Shown piece by piece: positions 1 to 9,186 of a stretch of 64,000 nucleotides of DNA. The position numbers and the translations under genes were made by a program. The notes beneath the pieces were generated by a model, which was given only the letters and a program-made list of their open reading frames with translations, searched no databases and had not been told where the DNA came from. This DNA is from Actinoplanes lutulentus (GTDB taxonomy: Bacteria > Actinomycetota > Actinomycetes > Mycobacteriales > Micromonosporaceae), in assembly GCF_003259845.1 (NCBI RefSeq), contig NZ_QLMJ01000014.1, positions 186,001 through 250,000 on the forward strand. The letters are read 5' to 3'. Within the stretch, counting starts at the first letter, position 1. Each line of letters begins with the position of its first letter.

Positions 1-1
1 C

Positions 2-652
2 TTCGGCGCGGCGCTCTTGATCATGCATCGCGACGGCCCGGTCTCGCGGGCCGAAACCAGCAAGATCAAGTGGTCCGTCATTACCAGACCGGGCGGCCAA
101 TTCGCCTGGGCCTGGGTCATCCGGTTCCTGCTGAACCTCAGCAACGCGCTGGTCCTGGTCTACCTCTTCTACTACCTGTCGGACTCCGTCGGTGTCGCCG
201 ACCCGGCCCTCTGGGTGCTGATCCTGACCGTGGTCAACGTGCTCTTCGCCGGCATCGTCGGCGGTTTCGGCGGCGTCCTCTCCGACAAGTGGGTACGCCG
301 CCGCATCTTCGTCGCCGCCGCCGCGGTGATCATCGCGGCCGGGAGCACGGTGCTGGCCCTGGTACCCCTGACAGCCGTCGTGATCGTTGCTTCGGCGCTG
401 GTCGGGGTGGGCTGGGGTGCGTACATCGCGGTGGACATGGCGGTGATCACGCATGTGCTGCCGGACGCCGAGACCCGCGCCACGATGCTCGGCGTCGCCA
501 ACATCGCCGGCACCCTGCCCCAGCTGATCGCTCCGGTGATCGCCGCGCCGATCGTCACCGGGCTCGGCGGTTATCCGGCTCTGTACCTGCTCACCGGGGG
601 CGCCGCGCTGCTCGCGCTGGCGGCGCTGCCGCGATTGAAAGCACTTCCGTAA
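2..652 (+). CDS. MFS transporter, C-terminal part (5' end outside window)
   Basis: The reading frame is open from the first bases, so the gene begins upstream. About 216 residues are visible, with roughly five to six hydrophobic helices and the loop DKWVRRR, the charged motif typical of major facilitator superfamily half-domains. The product is an inner-membrane secondary transporter. It ends 13 bp before a beta-glucosidase gene on the same strand, so import of a beta-glucoside or related sugar is the natural guess. The substrate is inference; the MFS fold is clear. Confidence 0.8.
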   Translation, partial: FGAALLIMHRDGPVSRAETSKIKWSVITRPGGQFAWAWVIRFLLNLSNALVLVYLFYYLSDSVGVADPALWVLILTVVNVLFAGIVGGFGGVLSDKWVRRRIFVAAAAVIIAAGSTVLALVPLTAVVIVASALVGVGWGAYIAVDMAVITHVLPDAETRATMLGVANIAGTLPQLIAPVIAAPIVTGLGGYPALYLLTGGAALLALAALPRLKALP

Positions 653-665
653 GAAAGGGATCGTC

Positions 666-2006
666 TTGTACCCACAGTTCCCACCTGGCTTCCGGTTCGG
701 CATGTCGACCTCGGCCTATCAGATCGAGGGCACCCAAGGCCTGCCCCCGAGCATCTGGGACACGTTCGCGGCCCGGCCGGGCACGATCCGGCACGGCGAG
801 GACGCCCGGGTCGCGATCGACCACGTCAACCGGTACGCCGAGGATGTCGGGCACATCGCCGCCGCCGGGACGCACGACTACCGGTTCTCGTTCTCCTGGC
901 CGCGAGTCCTCTCCGGAGGGATCGATTTCTACGACCGGCTCGTCGACGCGCTTCTCGAAGCCGGCGTGCGGCCGGTACCGACGCTGTACCACTGGGACCT
1001 GCCGCAGAGCCTGGAGGACGCCGGCGGCTGGATGAACCGGGACACCGCGCACCGGCTCGCTGATTACGCCAGCACGCTGGTCCTGCGCCTCGGCGACCGG
1101 GTCCGCGACTGGATCACGCTGAACGAGATGAACGTCCACACCCTGTACGGGTACGCGCTCACCGACCACGCCCCCGCCCGTGGCCTGGGCCTGGAGGCGC
1201 TGCCCGCGGCACACCACCAGTTGCTCGCGCATGGCCTGGCGGTGCAGGTGCTCCGGACCCACGGGGCCGCGACGGTCGGTGTGGCGAACCAGCACTTCCC
1301 GGTCATCCCGGCCAGCGACGACCCGGCGGACCTGGGCGCGGCAGGCCTTTTCGAGGACCTGACGAACTGGACGTTCTCCGATCCGATCCTGCGCGGCGAG
1401 TACCCGAACGAGATGATCGCGGCCGGCATCGGCGTCGGTGGCGCGCAGCTCGACCGGGACCTGGAGCTGATCCGGGCCCGGCTCGACTTCTACGGGGTCA
1501 ACTACTACGAGCCGACGATGATCGAGGCGCCGCGGGCCGGCAAGGATTACTCCGGCGTGCTGGAGGTGGACATCCCGGACGGCCTGCCGTTCTCACCGGT
1601 GCCGGTGAAGAGCGACGAGCGTACCGATTTCGGCTGGTCGATCGTGCCGTCGGCGCTCACCGAGATCTTGGTGAAGCTGAAGGAGCGTTACCCGCAGCTG
1701 CCGCCGGTGATCATCACCGAGAACGGCGCGTCCTTCCACGACAGCCCGCCGGACGCGGAGGGCCGGGTACGGGACGAGCGGCGGATCTCCTACCTGGATG
1801 CTCACCTGCGTGCGGTTGCGGCCGTCGCTGAAGAAGTCGACGTGCGGGGCTATTACGTGTGGTCCGCGCTGGACAATTTCGAGTGGGCCGCAGGCTATGA
1901 CGAAAGATTCGGACTCATTTACGTCGACAAATCAGACTTGACGCGAACCCGCAAGGACTCCTGGCACTGGTACAAGGAAGTCATCGCGGCTCAGCGCCGC
2001 AGCTGA
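666..2006 (+). CDS. Glycoside hydrolase family 1 beta-glucosidase
   Basis: Retaining beta-glycosidase of family GH1, 446 aa, the usual length. The start is TTG, chosen because AGAAAGGGA lies just upstream and the protein then begins YPQFPPGFRFG, the normal GH1 N-terminus. Both catalytic motifs are present: TLNE, with acid/base Glu about residue 154, and ITENG, with nucleophile Glu about residue 352. There is no signal peptide, so it acts in the cytoplasm on imported beta-glucosides. It probably forms an operon with the MFS gene 13 bp upstream. Its 3' end overlaps the convergent TetR gene by 16 bp. Exact substrate (cellobiose, aryl glucoside, galactoside) cannot be read from the sequence. Confidence 0.93.
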   Translation: MYPQFPPGFRFGMSTSAYQIEGTQGLPPSIWDTFAARPGTIRHGEDARVAIDHVNRYAEDVGHIAAAGTHDYRFSFSWPRVLSGGIDFYDRLVDALLEAGVRPVPTLYHWDLPQSLEDAGGWMNRDTAHRLADYASTLVLRLGDRVRDWITLNEMNVHTLYGYALTDHAPARGLGLEALPAAHHQLLAHGLAVQVLRTHGAATVGVANQHFPVIPASDDPADLGAAGLFEDLTNWTFSDPILRGEYPNEMIAAGIGVGGAQLDRDLELIRARLDFYGVNYYEPTMIEAPRAGKDYSGVLEVDIPDGLPFSPVPVKSDERTDFGWSIVPSALTEILVKLKERYPQLPPVIITENGASFHDSPPDAEGRVRDERRISYLDAHLRAVAAVAEEVDVRGYYVWSALDNFEWAAGYDERFGLIYVDKSDLTRTRKDSWHWYKEVIAAQRRS

Positions 2007-2587
2007 TCCACGAACTGGGTGGCGAGGCGGGACAGGCGCTCGGCGCGGCCCTCCTCGGCCCACCCGTCGACCAGGCTGAGCAGCGTGCTGCCCTCGACCA
2101 GGATGATGAAGTCGTCGATCACGGCCTCGTCGTCCACCCCGGCGCGCAGCTCACCCAGCTCCCGCGCCTCGCGCAGACAGTTGATCAGGTGCACCCGGAT
2201 CTCCTGGTGCGACCGGCGGCGGGACTCGGCGAGCCCGGGATGGGACAGGGCGGCACCGGCGAACGCGACGTTGACGTGGGCGTCGGCGGCCCGCTCCTCA
2301 TCCAGCGGCAGCACCGCTTCCAGCGCGGCGCGCAGACCGTCGAGTCCGAAGAGGTCGCCACCTATCCGGAAGGCGCGCTCCACGATCCGGTCGTAGACCG
2401 CCTTCTGTGCGGCGACCAGGATGTCGTCCTTGCCGCCCAGGAAATGCGCGAGGACGCTCAGCGAGCAACCCGCCTCGTCGGCGATGGCCCTGGTCGTGGT
2501 GCCCTCAACACCGCGGACGCGAACCACTCGCCAAGCGGCGGCGAGCAACTCGGCCCTTCTGAGATCGCGGTCGACCAGCCTCGGCAC
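1991..2587 (-). CDS. TetR family transcriptional regulator
   Basis: A 198-aa regulator with an N-terminal helix-turn-helix (residues about 10-55, containing TTRAIADEAGCSLSVL) followed by an all-helical ligand-binding domain, the TetR layout. The GTG start lies 9 bp after the stop of the upstream MFS gene on the same strand, so the two are probably co-transcribed and the regulator likely controls the transporter. Its tail overlaps the convergent beta-glucosidase gene by 16 bp. The ligand is unknown. Confidence 0.9.
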   Translation of the reverse strand: MPRLVDRDLRRAELLAAAWRVVRVRGVEGTTTRAIADEAGCSLSVLAHFLGGKDDILVAAQKAVYDRIVERAFRIGGDLFGLDGLRAALEAVLPLDEERAADAHVNVAFAGAALSHPGLAESRRRSHQEIRVHLINCLREARELGELRAGVDDEAVIDDFIILVEGSTLLSLVDGWAEEGRAERLSRLATQFVDQLRR

Positions 2588-2596
2588 GCGGCAAGC

Positions 2597-3802
2597 TTAG
2601 CCAGCGCTTTTGACAACCGGCTCGTCGACCGCGAGATGACGCAGCCGGCGAGCCAGCGGCAACGTCAGAATTACCGCGACGACCGGGATCAGGAACGCGA
2701 TCTGAAGGCCGATCGGCTCGGAGAGCGCGCCGAGCAGAACCGCACCGAGAAGCGCGCCGCCGTAGTTGAAGAGGTTCACCTTGGCGATCACCTCGTCGCT
2801 GTTCTCGGCCGCTGCCTCGCCGGCCGCGCTGAACGCCAGCGGGACCAGCACACCCACCCCGATGCCGGCGATCGCGAAGCCGGCCACCGCGGCGCCGATC
2901 GACGGCAGCGCCGCCACCAGCCCGCAGCCGACGCCACAGACGGCCAGGCCGCCCAGGGCGACCGCGAGACGGCCGGCCCGGGGCATCACGTGGTCGGCGA
3001 CGAGGCGGCTCACCAGGACGGCCGCCTGGTAGGCCGCGTAACCCAGCGGAGCCACCGCGGAGGCGGCGTTCAGGCTGTCGTGCAGGTAGACCGAGCTCCA
3101 GGTGCTGATCGCCGAGTCCACCAGGAAAGCCGTGAAGATCAACATGCCGCAGACCAGCACGATCGGGCGGATCGCACGGCCGCCGTGCGCGTGCACGGCC
3201 GCCGCTCGCAGCGTCCGGCCGGGCTCGAAGGCGCGCCAGCCGATCACGCCGATCACCGCGGCGAACACGGCCGCCACGCCGACCGCCAGCTCGGCGCCCG
3301 CGCCGATCCGGAGCACACCGGACATCAGCAGCGCCGCCGCGATGGCGGCCGCCGTGTACGCCGCGAAGAGCCTGCTCATCACACTGCGCCCGAGCCGGGC
3401 CTGCACCAGCACACCCTGCATGGACAGCGACGCGTCGACCGCGCCGAGACCGACGCCGTAGGTCAGCAGGATCACCGCGAAGACCGCGTTCGGCGTGGTG
3501 ATGGTCGCGCCGGCCAGCCCCGCCGCGACGACCAGCAGGCCGGAGGCCAGGGCGTAACGGCTGCCCCAGCGGGACGCGATCTTGTCGGCCAGCACCGAAC
3601 CGCCGGCCGCCGCGACACAGACCAGCAGCAGGATCGCCGAGACGAACGTGTCGTCGATGCCCTGCCGGTCCTTGAACGTGGGCAGAGCGGTCACCACAGC
3701 CGCGTAACCGAGGCCCTGAGCCGCGTAACCAGCGCCGATCAACCGGGCTCTCGCCGCGGCCGTCATCCCGGTGCCGCCCACGTCTGTCATCGCGCCTCGC
3801 AT
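2597..3802 (-). CDS. MFS transporter
   Basis: A 401-aa polytopic membrane protein with about 12 hydrophobic helices, a major facilitator. It has no substrate-specific motif that I can name. The ATG at 3790 (MTDVGG) is an alternative start with a weak AGG-type ribosome site; the longer form has none. The TetR gene follows after 9 bp on the same strand, a common exporter-repressor arrangement, so a drug or metabolite efflux role is plausible. That role is inference. Confidence 0.85.
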   Translation of the reverse strand: MRGAMTDVGGTGMTAAARARLIGAGYAAQGLGYAAVVTALPTFKDRQGIDDTFVSAILLLVCVAAAGGSVLADKIASRWGSRYALASGLLVVAAGLAGATITTPNAVFAVILLTYGVGLGAVDASLSMQGVLVQARLGRSVMSRLFAAYTAAAIAAALLMSGVLRIGAGAELAVGVAAVFAAVIGVIGWRAFEPGRTLRAAAVHAHGGRAIRPIVLVCGMLIFTAFLVDSAISTWSSVYLHDSLNAASAVAPLGYAAYQAAVLVSRLVADHVMPRAGRLAVALGGLAVCGVGCGLVAALPSIGAAVAGFAIAGIGVGVLVPLAFSAAGEAAAENSDEVIAKVNLFNYGGALLGAVLLGALSEPIGLQIAFLIPVVAVILTLPLARRLRHLAVDEPVVKSAG

Positions 3803-3898
3803 GGTGAAGGGTGAGCGGCCGTCAATCGGTTGTCAGCGCAGCATGCCGTTCCCAATGTTCAACAGCAATAACTTCCCGGTAAAGGAATCGGACAAGAT

Positions 3899-4531
3899 TC
3901 AGAGGAGGGTCGTCAATGCCGGAGCTGCGGCGCGCAGGGCGGCGAACGCGTCGGCCAGGCGCCACGCGGCCCGGTCCCGCGGTCCCACCGGGTTGGAGAT
4001 CGTCCTCAGCTCGGCGAACGGCACTCCGGCGCCGAGAGCCGCGCTCGCCACGCCGTACCCCTCCATGGCCTCCGCGACCGCCTGCGGGAAGCGCGCCGCA
4101 AGCCGGTCCGCGGTCGCCTGCGTGCCGGTGACCGTGCTCAGCGTCAGCACGTCACCGACGAGCGCCGCCGGAAGCGCCTCGCTCAGCGCCTTGACCAGCG
4201 CCGGGTCGCACTCCAGCACGCTGCTGCCGAAACCCAGTTCCTCCACCGGCAGGAATCCGTCCGGTGTCTCGGCGCCCAGGTCAGCGGCGATGCTGCGGGT
4301 CGCGAGAACGGTCCCGCCGACGGGCGCGCGCCCGGGGAACCCACCGGCGATGCCCGCACTGATCACCGCGCGGTAGTTGCCGGTGGCGAGCAGCCGCGCG
4401 GTACCGGCCGCGGCCGCTGCCGGACCGACGCCTACGGCGCCGACCACGATCAGATCACTGTCGAGACCTGGGCGGATCGCTTCGGCCTCGGCGGTCACCG
4501 CGGTCACCACCAAGATTTTGTACGCGTTCAC
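3899..4531 (-). CDS. mqnB: Futalosine hydrolase
   Basis: Nucleosidase of the futalosine route to menaquinone; it splits futalosine into hypoxanthine and dehypoxanthine futalosine in the cytoplasm. The 210-aa protein has the nucleoside phosphorylase/nucleosidase fold: AGIAGGFPG near residue 60, AMEGYGVA with the substrate-binding Glu near 160, and SNPVGPRDR near 185, typical of MqnB. The GTG start overlaps the stop of the upstream MFS gene by 4 bp, so the pair is translationally coupled. No other mqn gene is in the window. Confidence 0.9.
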   Translation of the reverse strand: MNAYKILVVTAVTAEAEAIRPGLDSDLIVVGAVGVGPAAAAAGTARLLATGNYRAVISAGIAGGFPGRAPVGGTVLATRSIAADLGAETPDGFLPVEELGFGSSVLECDPALVKALSEALPAALVGDVLTLSTVTGTQATADRLAARFPQAVAEAMEGYGVASAALGAGVPFAELRTISNPVGPRDRAAWRLADAFAALRAAAPALTTLL

Positions 4532-6261
4532 GAGTCCTCATCGTTCGCCGGATCGGCGTTCCGGACGGCGTTTCCGGAGCTGGACGGCCGGTAGACGTGG
4601 AATCCGGGCGGCGCACCGGCACCGGACGGCCGGGCCTGGGGAGTGCCGCTGCCGTCGCCGCCCCGATAGCGGACCGTCGGCCGCTCGGCCTCGTCGAGAT
4701 CTGGCCCGTTCGCTTTCACCTGTGGTTCCGGGGCGGGCACGACGACCGGCTCCGGCTTTTTCCGGCCCCGCCGCCATCGGCGCCCGGTGTCGCGCTGTGC
4801 GGGCGTCTTGGTGATCGGCGCCGGCTCGGGGTCGGCCCACGGGTCGACGGCCTCCATCACGGGCCCACGGGGTGTGTCCTCATCCCGTACCGAAGGAGAA
4901 GGGTGACCCAGCAGGCGCTCGTTGTGCAGGCGGGTTGCCGCCCACGCGGCGCGCGCCGCGGCAAGCACCGCGAGCAGCGCGGCGAGCGCGATCCCCATCC
5001 GTCCGGGAAGCGGGATGATGCCGAGGCCGCCGCCGGCCACCCAGGCCAGCATCAACGCGGTCTCGGAGTGCGCGAAGGCGGTGGCCCGCTGCTTCTCCGG
5101 CACGCGTTCCTGGATGCTGGCGTCGACAGCGAGTTTCGCGATCCCGCTGAAGATCGCGGTGAGCAGGGCCAGCAGGGTGACCATCGCGAGGTTGTAGAAG
5201 ATCGTGGTGAGCACCGCGACGCCGGCGGTCACCACCAGGCCGCTGGACTGCAGCGCGAGCGGGCGGCGGATGCGCAGACCGGTCCCGGCGGCGGTGGAGA
5301 GGAACGTGCCGATCGCGAGCGCGCCGCCGACCACACCGACCGCGGCGCCCCGGCTCATCTCGAAGCCGATGAACGAGCTGGGCAGGTCGTTCCCCATGAT
5401 CGCGAAGGTGAGGAAGAGCAGCAGGAATCCGTAGAGAAGGCGCAGGCTGGAACTGCCGATCAGGCTCGCCATCACCAGGCGCTCGGCGAGCGGGCGGCCG
5501 GTGCCGGCGGTGCGGAAGACGGCGCGCCAGGGACGCGGCATCTCCTCCGGCGGGTCGGAGTCGGCGCGTGGCGGCAGGCGCAACGCGATCACCACGCCGA
5601 CCATGAAGATGATCGTGGCGACCCGCAGGGGCCACTGTGGCCCGAACTTGAATGCGAGCAGGCCGATCGGGGCCACCAGAATGCCGGCGAACGTGCCGTA
5701 GACGCTGGCCCGGGCGCCCACCTGGGACAGTCCCACCCCGGCCGGGAGAAGGCGTGGCACGGCCGCCGATCTGGCCACGCCGTAAGCCCTGGAGAACGCC
5801 AGCACCGCGAACGCGGCCGGGTACAGCCCCCAGCCGAGCAGGTTGTCCGACATCACGTAGGCCAGGAACGCCCGGCCCAGCATCGTGGTGGCCAGGGCGT
5901 AACGCCGGCCGTGCCGGAAATGGTCCAGCAGCGGGCCGACCACCGGGGCGAGCAGCGCGAACGGCACCATCGTGATGAGCAGGTAGAGCCCCACCTTGCT
6001 GCGGGCCTCGCCGAGCGGGACGCTGAAGATCGTCCCGGCGAGTCCGATCGCGATGAGCGCGTCACCGGCGCAGGAGATCGCGTGCAGGTCGAAGAGCCGG
6101 ATCATGCCGGTTTCGTTGGCGGCTCCGCGCGCCCGGGCAGTGCCGACCCGGCGGGTGGCCCAGGCACTGCCGCGCACCGAGCCCCGCACCACCAGACGGA
6201 GTGCCTTCACGCCGGTGCCGACGGTGCGTCCGAGTGTGGGAAGCAGCGGCATGACAACCAT
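4528..6261 (-). CDS. MFS transporter with long disordered C-terminal tail
   Basis: A 577-aa membrane protein. Residues about 50-440 carry roughly 12 hydrophobic helices of the major facilitator fold. The last 120 residues are polar and rich in Pro, Arg and Asp (RRWRRGRKK, repeated PEP), with no recognisable domain, and probably lie in the cytoplasm. The stop overlaps the mqnB start by 4 bp. I recall this MFS type beside DUF3027 and menaquinone genes in other actinomycetes, but its substrate is unknown. A second start at 6252 has a better-placed AGGATGG site and may be the real one. Confidence 0.85.
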   Translation of the reverse strand: MVVMPLLPTLGRTVGTGVKALRLVVRGSVRGSAWATRRVGTARARGAANETGMIRLFDLHAISCAGDALIAIGLAGTIFSVPLGEARSKVGLYLLITMVPFALLAPVVGPLLDHFRHGRRYALATTMLGRAFLAYVMSDNLLGWGLYPAAFAVLAFSRAYGVARSAAVPRLLPAGVGLSQVGARASVYGTFAGILVAPIGLLAFKFGPQWPLRVATIIFMVGVVIALRLPPRADSDPPEEMPRPWRAVFRTAGTGRPLAERLVMASLIGSSSLRLLYGFLLLFLTFAIMGNDLPSSFIGFEMSRGAAVGVVGGALAIGTFLSTAAGTGLRIRRPLALQSSGLVVTAGVAVLTTIFYNLAMVTLLALLTAIFSGIAKLAVDASIQERVPEKQRATAFAHSETALMLAWVAGGGLGIIPLPGRMGIALAALLAVLAAARAAWAATRLHNERLLGHPSPSVRDEDTPRGPVMEAVDPWADPEPAPITKTPAQRDTGRRWRRGRKKPEPVVVPAPEPQVKANGPDLDEAERPTVRYRGGDGSGTPQARPSGAGAPPGFHVYRPSSSGNAVRNADPANDEDS

Positions 6262-6335
6262 CCTGACTGATGTTCACCCGCGGGTATATGGGGACTCATT
6301 GCGGGCCACCCGGTTCGGTAGGCAACAATGGGTCG

Positions 6336-7157
6336 GTGACCTCCAGGACCGCCGCCCGCAGTGCCCGACTCGACCAGGTCTGTGCCGATGCCGTCGGGGT
6401 GGCTCGTGGTGCCATCACCGATGTGGACGCGGACGACGTCGGTGATCACCTTGAGGCGGTCGCCGAGGGCGACCGCGTGGTCACCCATTTCTTCGAAAGT
6501 CATCTGGACGGCTACAAGGGCTGGCGGTGGGCCGTCACGGTCACCCGCGTCCCGCGCAGCCGGCACGTGACGATCTGCGAGACGGTTCTGCTGCCCGGCC
6601 CCGACGCGCTGCTCGCGCCCGGCTGGGTGCCGTGGAACGAGCGGGTGCAGCCCGGCGACCTCGGTGTCGGCGACCTCATGCCGACCGCGCCCGACGACGA
6701 CCGCCTCGCTCCGGGCTATGTGCTCAGCGACGACGCCGCTGTCGAGGAGGTCTCCTGGGAGCTCGGCCTCGGCCGGTCCCGGGTGATGTCCCGCGAGGGC
6801 CGCATCGAGACCGCCCAGCGGTGGTACGACGGCGACGCCGGCCCGGAAGCGCCGATCTCCACGGCCGCGCCGCGTAACGCGCGCTGCGGCACCTGCGGGT
6901 TCTACCTGCCGCTCGCCGGTTCGATGCGCCCGATGTTCGGCGTCTGCGGCAACCTGTACGCGCCGGACGACGGTCGTGCGGTCGCCGCCGATCACGGTTG
7001 TGGCGCGCACTCCGAGGCGCTGCTCACGACGGCTGAGCAGCCGGTCGAGGAGCTGCCGACGGTGTACGACGACAGTGAGGTCGAGTCCGTGGCGGTCAGC
7101 CGTGGACACGGTTCGGTGGAGTCGGGCGAGCCGGCCGAGGATTACGGCCACAGCTGA
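6336..7157 (+). CDS. DUF3027 domain protein (actinobacterial, function unknown)
   Basis: About 273 aa. The N-terminal two thirds match the actinobacterial DUF3027 family (LDQVCADAVGVA, ESHLDGYKGWRW). Near residue 190 a cysteine cluster, CGTCGFYLPL followed by VCGN and HGCGAHSE, looks like a zinc ribbon. I chose GTG 6336 over the in-frame ATG 6270 because the upstream stretch is unlike the family and would almost abut the divergent MFS start. AACAAT, seven bases before the GTG, could be a -10 for a leaderless transcript. The molecular role is not known to me. Confidence 0.85.
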   Translation: MTSRTAARSARLDQVCADAVGVARGAITDVDADDVGDHLEAVAEGDRVVTHFFESHLDGYKGWRWAVTVTRVPRSRHVTICETVLLPGPDALLAPGWVPWNERVQPGDLGVGDLMPTAPDDDRLAPGYVLSDDAAVEEVSWELGLGRSRVMSREGRIETAQRWYDGDAGPEAPISTAAPRNARCGTCGFYLPLAGSMRPMFGVCGNLYAPDDGRAVAADHGCGAHSEALLTTAEQPVEELPTVYDDSEVESVAVSRGHGSVESGEPAEDYGHS

Positions 7158-7174
7158 GGTTCAGCTGTCTTCGT

Positions 7175-7489
7175 TCAGCCGGTAACGGTGAATTCCGGGT
7201 GCGTGAGCACCCGGCGGTGCTTGCGGCCCCGGTCGTGGACGACCATCGTCAGCGTGCCCGGAATGCCCCAGATGAGCCCGGCGAAAGTGATCTCGACCCA
7301 GTGATCGGGCGCGCCTGCCAGCCAGGTGACCAGGAGGGCGACGGCGAAAGCGGCCACGCCGGCCAGGGCGAACGGCAGCATCGGCGGGTCCAGCGGCTCG
7401 GGCCGGGGTTTAGTCCCGACGACAGCATCTAGGGTTTTTGCGGTTTTTGTAACGTCCGGGGCTTTCGTGGCGGGCGACAGGTCACTCAC
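7175..7489 (-). CDS. DUF2530 small membrane protein
   Basis: A 104-aa protein with a polar N-terminus and two hydrophobic segments (about residues 38-60 and 68-88) joined by a short loop, ending in a basic tail (DRGRKHRR). This matches the actinobacterial DUF2530 family, which lies beside DUF3027 and purine permease genes in relatives. It converges on the DUF3027 gene with a 17-bp gap. Function unknown. Confidence 0.8.
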   Translation of the reverse strand: MSDLSPATKAPDVTKTAKTLDAVVGTKPRPEPLDPPMLPFALAGVAAFAVALLVTWLAGAPDHWVEITFAGLIWGIPGTLTMVVHDRGRKHRRVLTHPEFTVTG

Positions 7490-7628
7490 TCCGTCAGGGT
7501 ACGACCATTACGGACCGCAACGGCGCAGCACGTGAGAGTTGTAACATCACTCCGCTTTTGCCGAGGTCAGCAGGTTCTGGCAGCATGCGCGCGTCCCCTC
7601 ATGAGTGATACCCCCGAAAGGGCCACAT

Positions 7629-9077
7629 ATGTCCAGCGCCCCTGAACCTGTCACCGGGTCCCTTAACAAGTTCGACCGGTTCTTCGAGATAACCGCCCGC
7701 GGATCGACCCTCAGCCGGGAGATCCGCGGTGGCATCGTCACGTTCTTCACGATGGCGTACATCGTCGTGCTGAACCCGCTGATCCTCGCCGGTGGTGTGG
7801 ACTCCACCGGTGCGCACCTGCCGATCGCCGCGCTTGCCGCCGGCACCGCGCTGGTCGCCGGCCTGATGACCATCCTGATGGGCGTGGTGGCCCGGTTCCC
7901 GCTGGCACTGGCCGCGGGTCTCGGCGTCAACGCGCTGGTGGCGTACGAGATCGCGCCGGAGATGACCTGGGCCGACGCGATGGGCCTGGTCGTCATCGAG
8001 GGTGTGCTGATCGCGATCCTGGTGCTGACCGGTCTGCGTACCGCGGTGTTCCGCGCGGTGCCGACCCAGCTGAAGACCGCGATCGGCGTGGGCATCGGCC
8101 TCTTCCTGATGATCATCGGCCTGGTCGACGCCGGGTTCGTGCACCGGGTGCCGGACGCCGCCAACACCACCGTCCCGGTCGAGCTCGGCCTCGGCGGCAA
8201 GCTGATGACCTGGCCGACGCTGGTCTTCGCGATCGGCCTGCTCTTCACGCTGGTCCTCTTCGTCCGCAAGATCAAGGGCGCCATCCTGATCGGCATCCTC
8301 GGCACCACGGTCCTGGCGATCATCGTCGAGGCGATCGCTGGTGTCGGCTCGGTCGTCACCAACCCGCACGGCTGGTCGCTCAACGTCCCGACGCTGCCCG
8401 ACAAGATCATCGACACGCCGGACCTCTCGCTGATCGGGCAGTTCAACGTGCTCGACTCGTGGTCCACGGCGGGCTGGCTGGTCGTGCTGATGTTCGTCTT
8501 CACGCTGCTGATCACGGACTTCTTCGACACGATGGGCACGATGGTCGCGGTCGGGCAGGAGGGTGACCTGCTGGACGCCGAGGGGATGCCGCCGCGTACC
8601 CGGGAGATCCTGCTTGTCGACTCGGTCGCCGCCGCTGCCGGTGGTGCCGCCAGCGTCTCCAGTAACACCTCGTACGTGGAGAGTGCCTCCGGTGTCGGCG
8701 AGGGTGCGCGTACCGGTGTGGCCAGCCTGGTGACCGGCGTGCTGTTCCTGGTCGCGATGTTCTTCGCGCCGCTGGTCAAGGTCGTGCCGTTCGAAGCCGC
8801 GTCGACCGCGCTCGTGGTGGTCGGCTTCCTGATGATCACCACGGTCACGAAGATCGACTGGACCGACTACACGATCGCGGTGCCGGCGTTCCTGACCGTG
8901 ACGCTGATGCCGTTCACGTACTCGATCTCCAACGGCATCGGGGCCGGGATCATCTCGTACGTCGTACTGAAGGCCTTCACCGGCAAAGCGCGCGAGATCC
9001 ACCCCATTCTGTACGGGGTCGCCGTCCTGTTCGTCCTGTACTTCGCCCGGGGTCCGCTCGAGGCCTGGGTGCTGTGA
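7629..9077 (+). CDS. NCS2 family purine/nucleobase permease (AzgA-like)
   Basis: A 482-aa, roughly 14-helix transporter of the NCS2 nucleobase-cation symporter family, AzgA/PbuG branch. It has the typical N-terminus EIRGGIVTFFTMAYIVVLNP, the TDFFDTMGT segment in the middle and SSNTSYVESASG further on. The ATG at 7629 has GAAAGG seven bases upstream; the in-frame GTG 24 bp earlier lacks this. Likely substrates are adenine, guanine or hypoxanthine by family. A strong hairpin follows the stop. Confidence 0.9.
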   Translation: MSSAPEPVTGSLNKFDRFFEITARGSTLSREIRGGIVTFFTMAYIVVLNPLILAGGVDSTGAHLPIAALAAGTALVAGLMTILMGVVARFPLALAAGLGVNALVAYEIAPEMTWADAMGLVVIEGVLIAILVLTGLRTAVFRAVPTQLKTAIGVGIGLFLMIIGLVDAGFVHRVPDAANTTVPVELGLGGKLMTWPTLVFAIGLLFTLVLFVRKIKGAILIGILGTTVLAIIVEAIAGVGSVVTNPHGWSLNVPTLPDKIIDTPDLSLIGQFNVLDSWSTAGWLVVLMFVFTLLITDFFDTMGTMVAVGQEGDLLDAEGMPPRTREILLVDSVAAAAGGAASVSSNTSYVESASGVGEGARTGVASLVTGVLFLVAMFFAPLVKVVPFEAASTALVVVGFLMITTVTKIDWTDYTIAVPAFLTVTLMPFTYSISNGIGAGIISYVVLKAFTGKAREIHPILYGVAVLFVLYFARGPLEAWVL

Positions 9078-9096
9078 TTACTGCTGGTTGATGATG

Positions 9097-9130
9097 CTGT
9101 CACCGGTGTGCGCTAGCGTGCCGGTGACAG
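9097..9130 (+). terminator. Hairpin terminator after the permease gene
   Basis: A perfect 10-bp inverted repeat, CTGTCACCGG and CCGGTGACAG, separated by 14 nt that contain the small palindrome CGCTAGCG. It begins 20 bp after the permease stop. There is no T-run, which is common for actinomycete terminators. An operator role is less likely but possible because marR begins about 60 bp further on. Confidence 0.6.
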
Positions 9131-9155
9131 TAGTCATACGTGTTAACTGATGTCG

Positions 9156-9181
9156 TTAGCCATGCTCATTAGCTAGGCTAA
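9156..9181. promoter_or_regulatory. Palindromic operator overlapping the marR -10 box
   Basis: The 13-bp perfect palindrome TTAGC-TAG-GCTAA lies at 9169-9181, with a further half site TTAGCC at 9156-9161. The palindrome contains TAGGCT (9174-9179), which sits 7 nt before the GTG start of marR and fits a -10 box. Binding here would block the promoter, the usual autorepression geometry for MarR proteins. Binding itself is inference. Confidence 0.6.
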
Positions 9182-9186
9182 GTATC

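Noticed and set aside
2189..3814. 541-aa open frame on the plus strand opposite the TetR and MFS genes
   Set aside because: Arg/Gln/His-rich low-complexity translation, antisense to two well-supported genes; a GC-content shadow.
4597..6270. 557-aa plus-strand frame opposite the MFS gene
   Set aside because: Composition typical of antisense frames in high-GC DNA and no recognisable domain.
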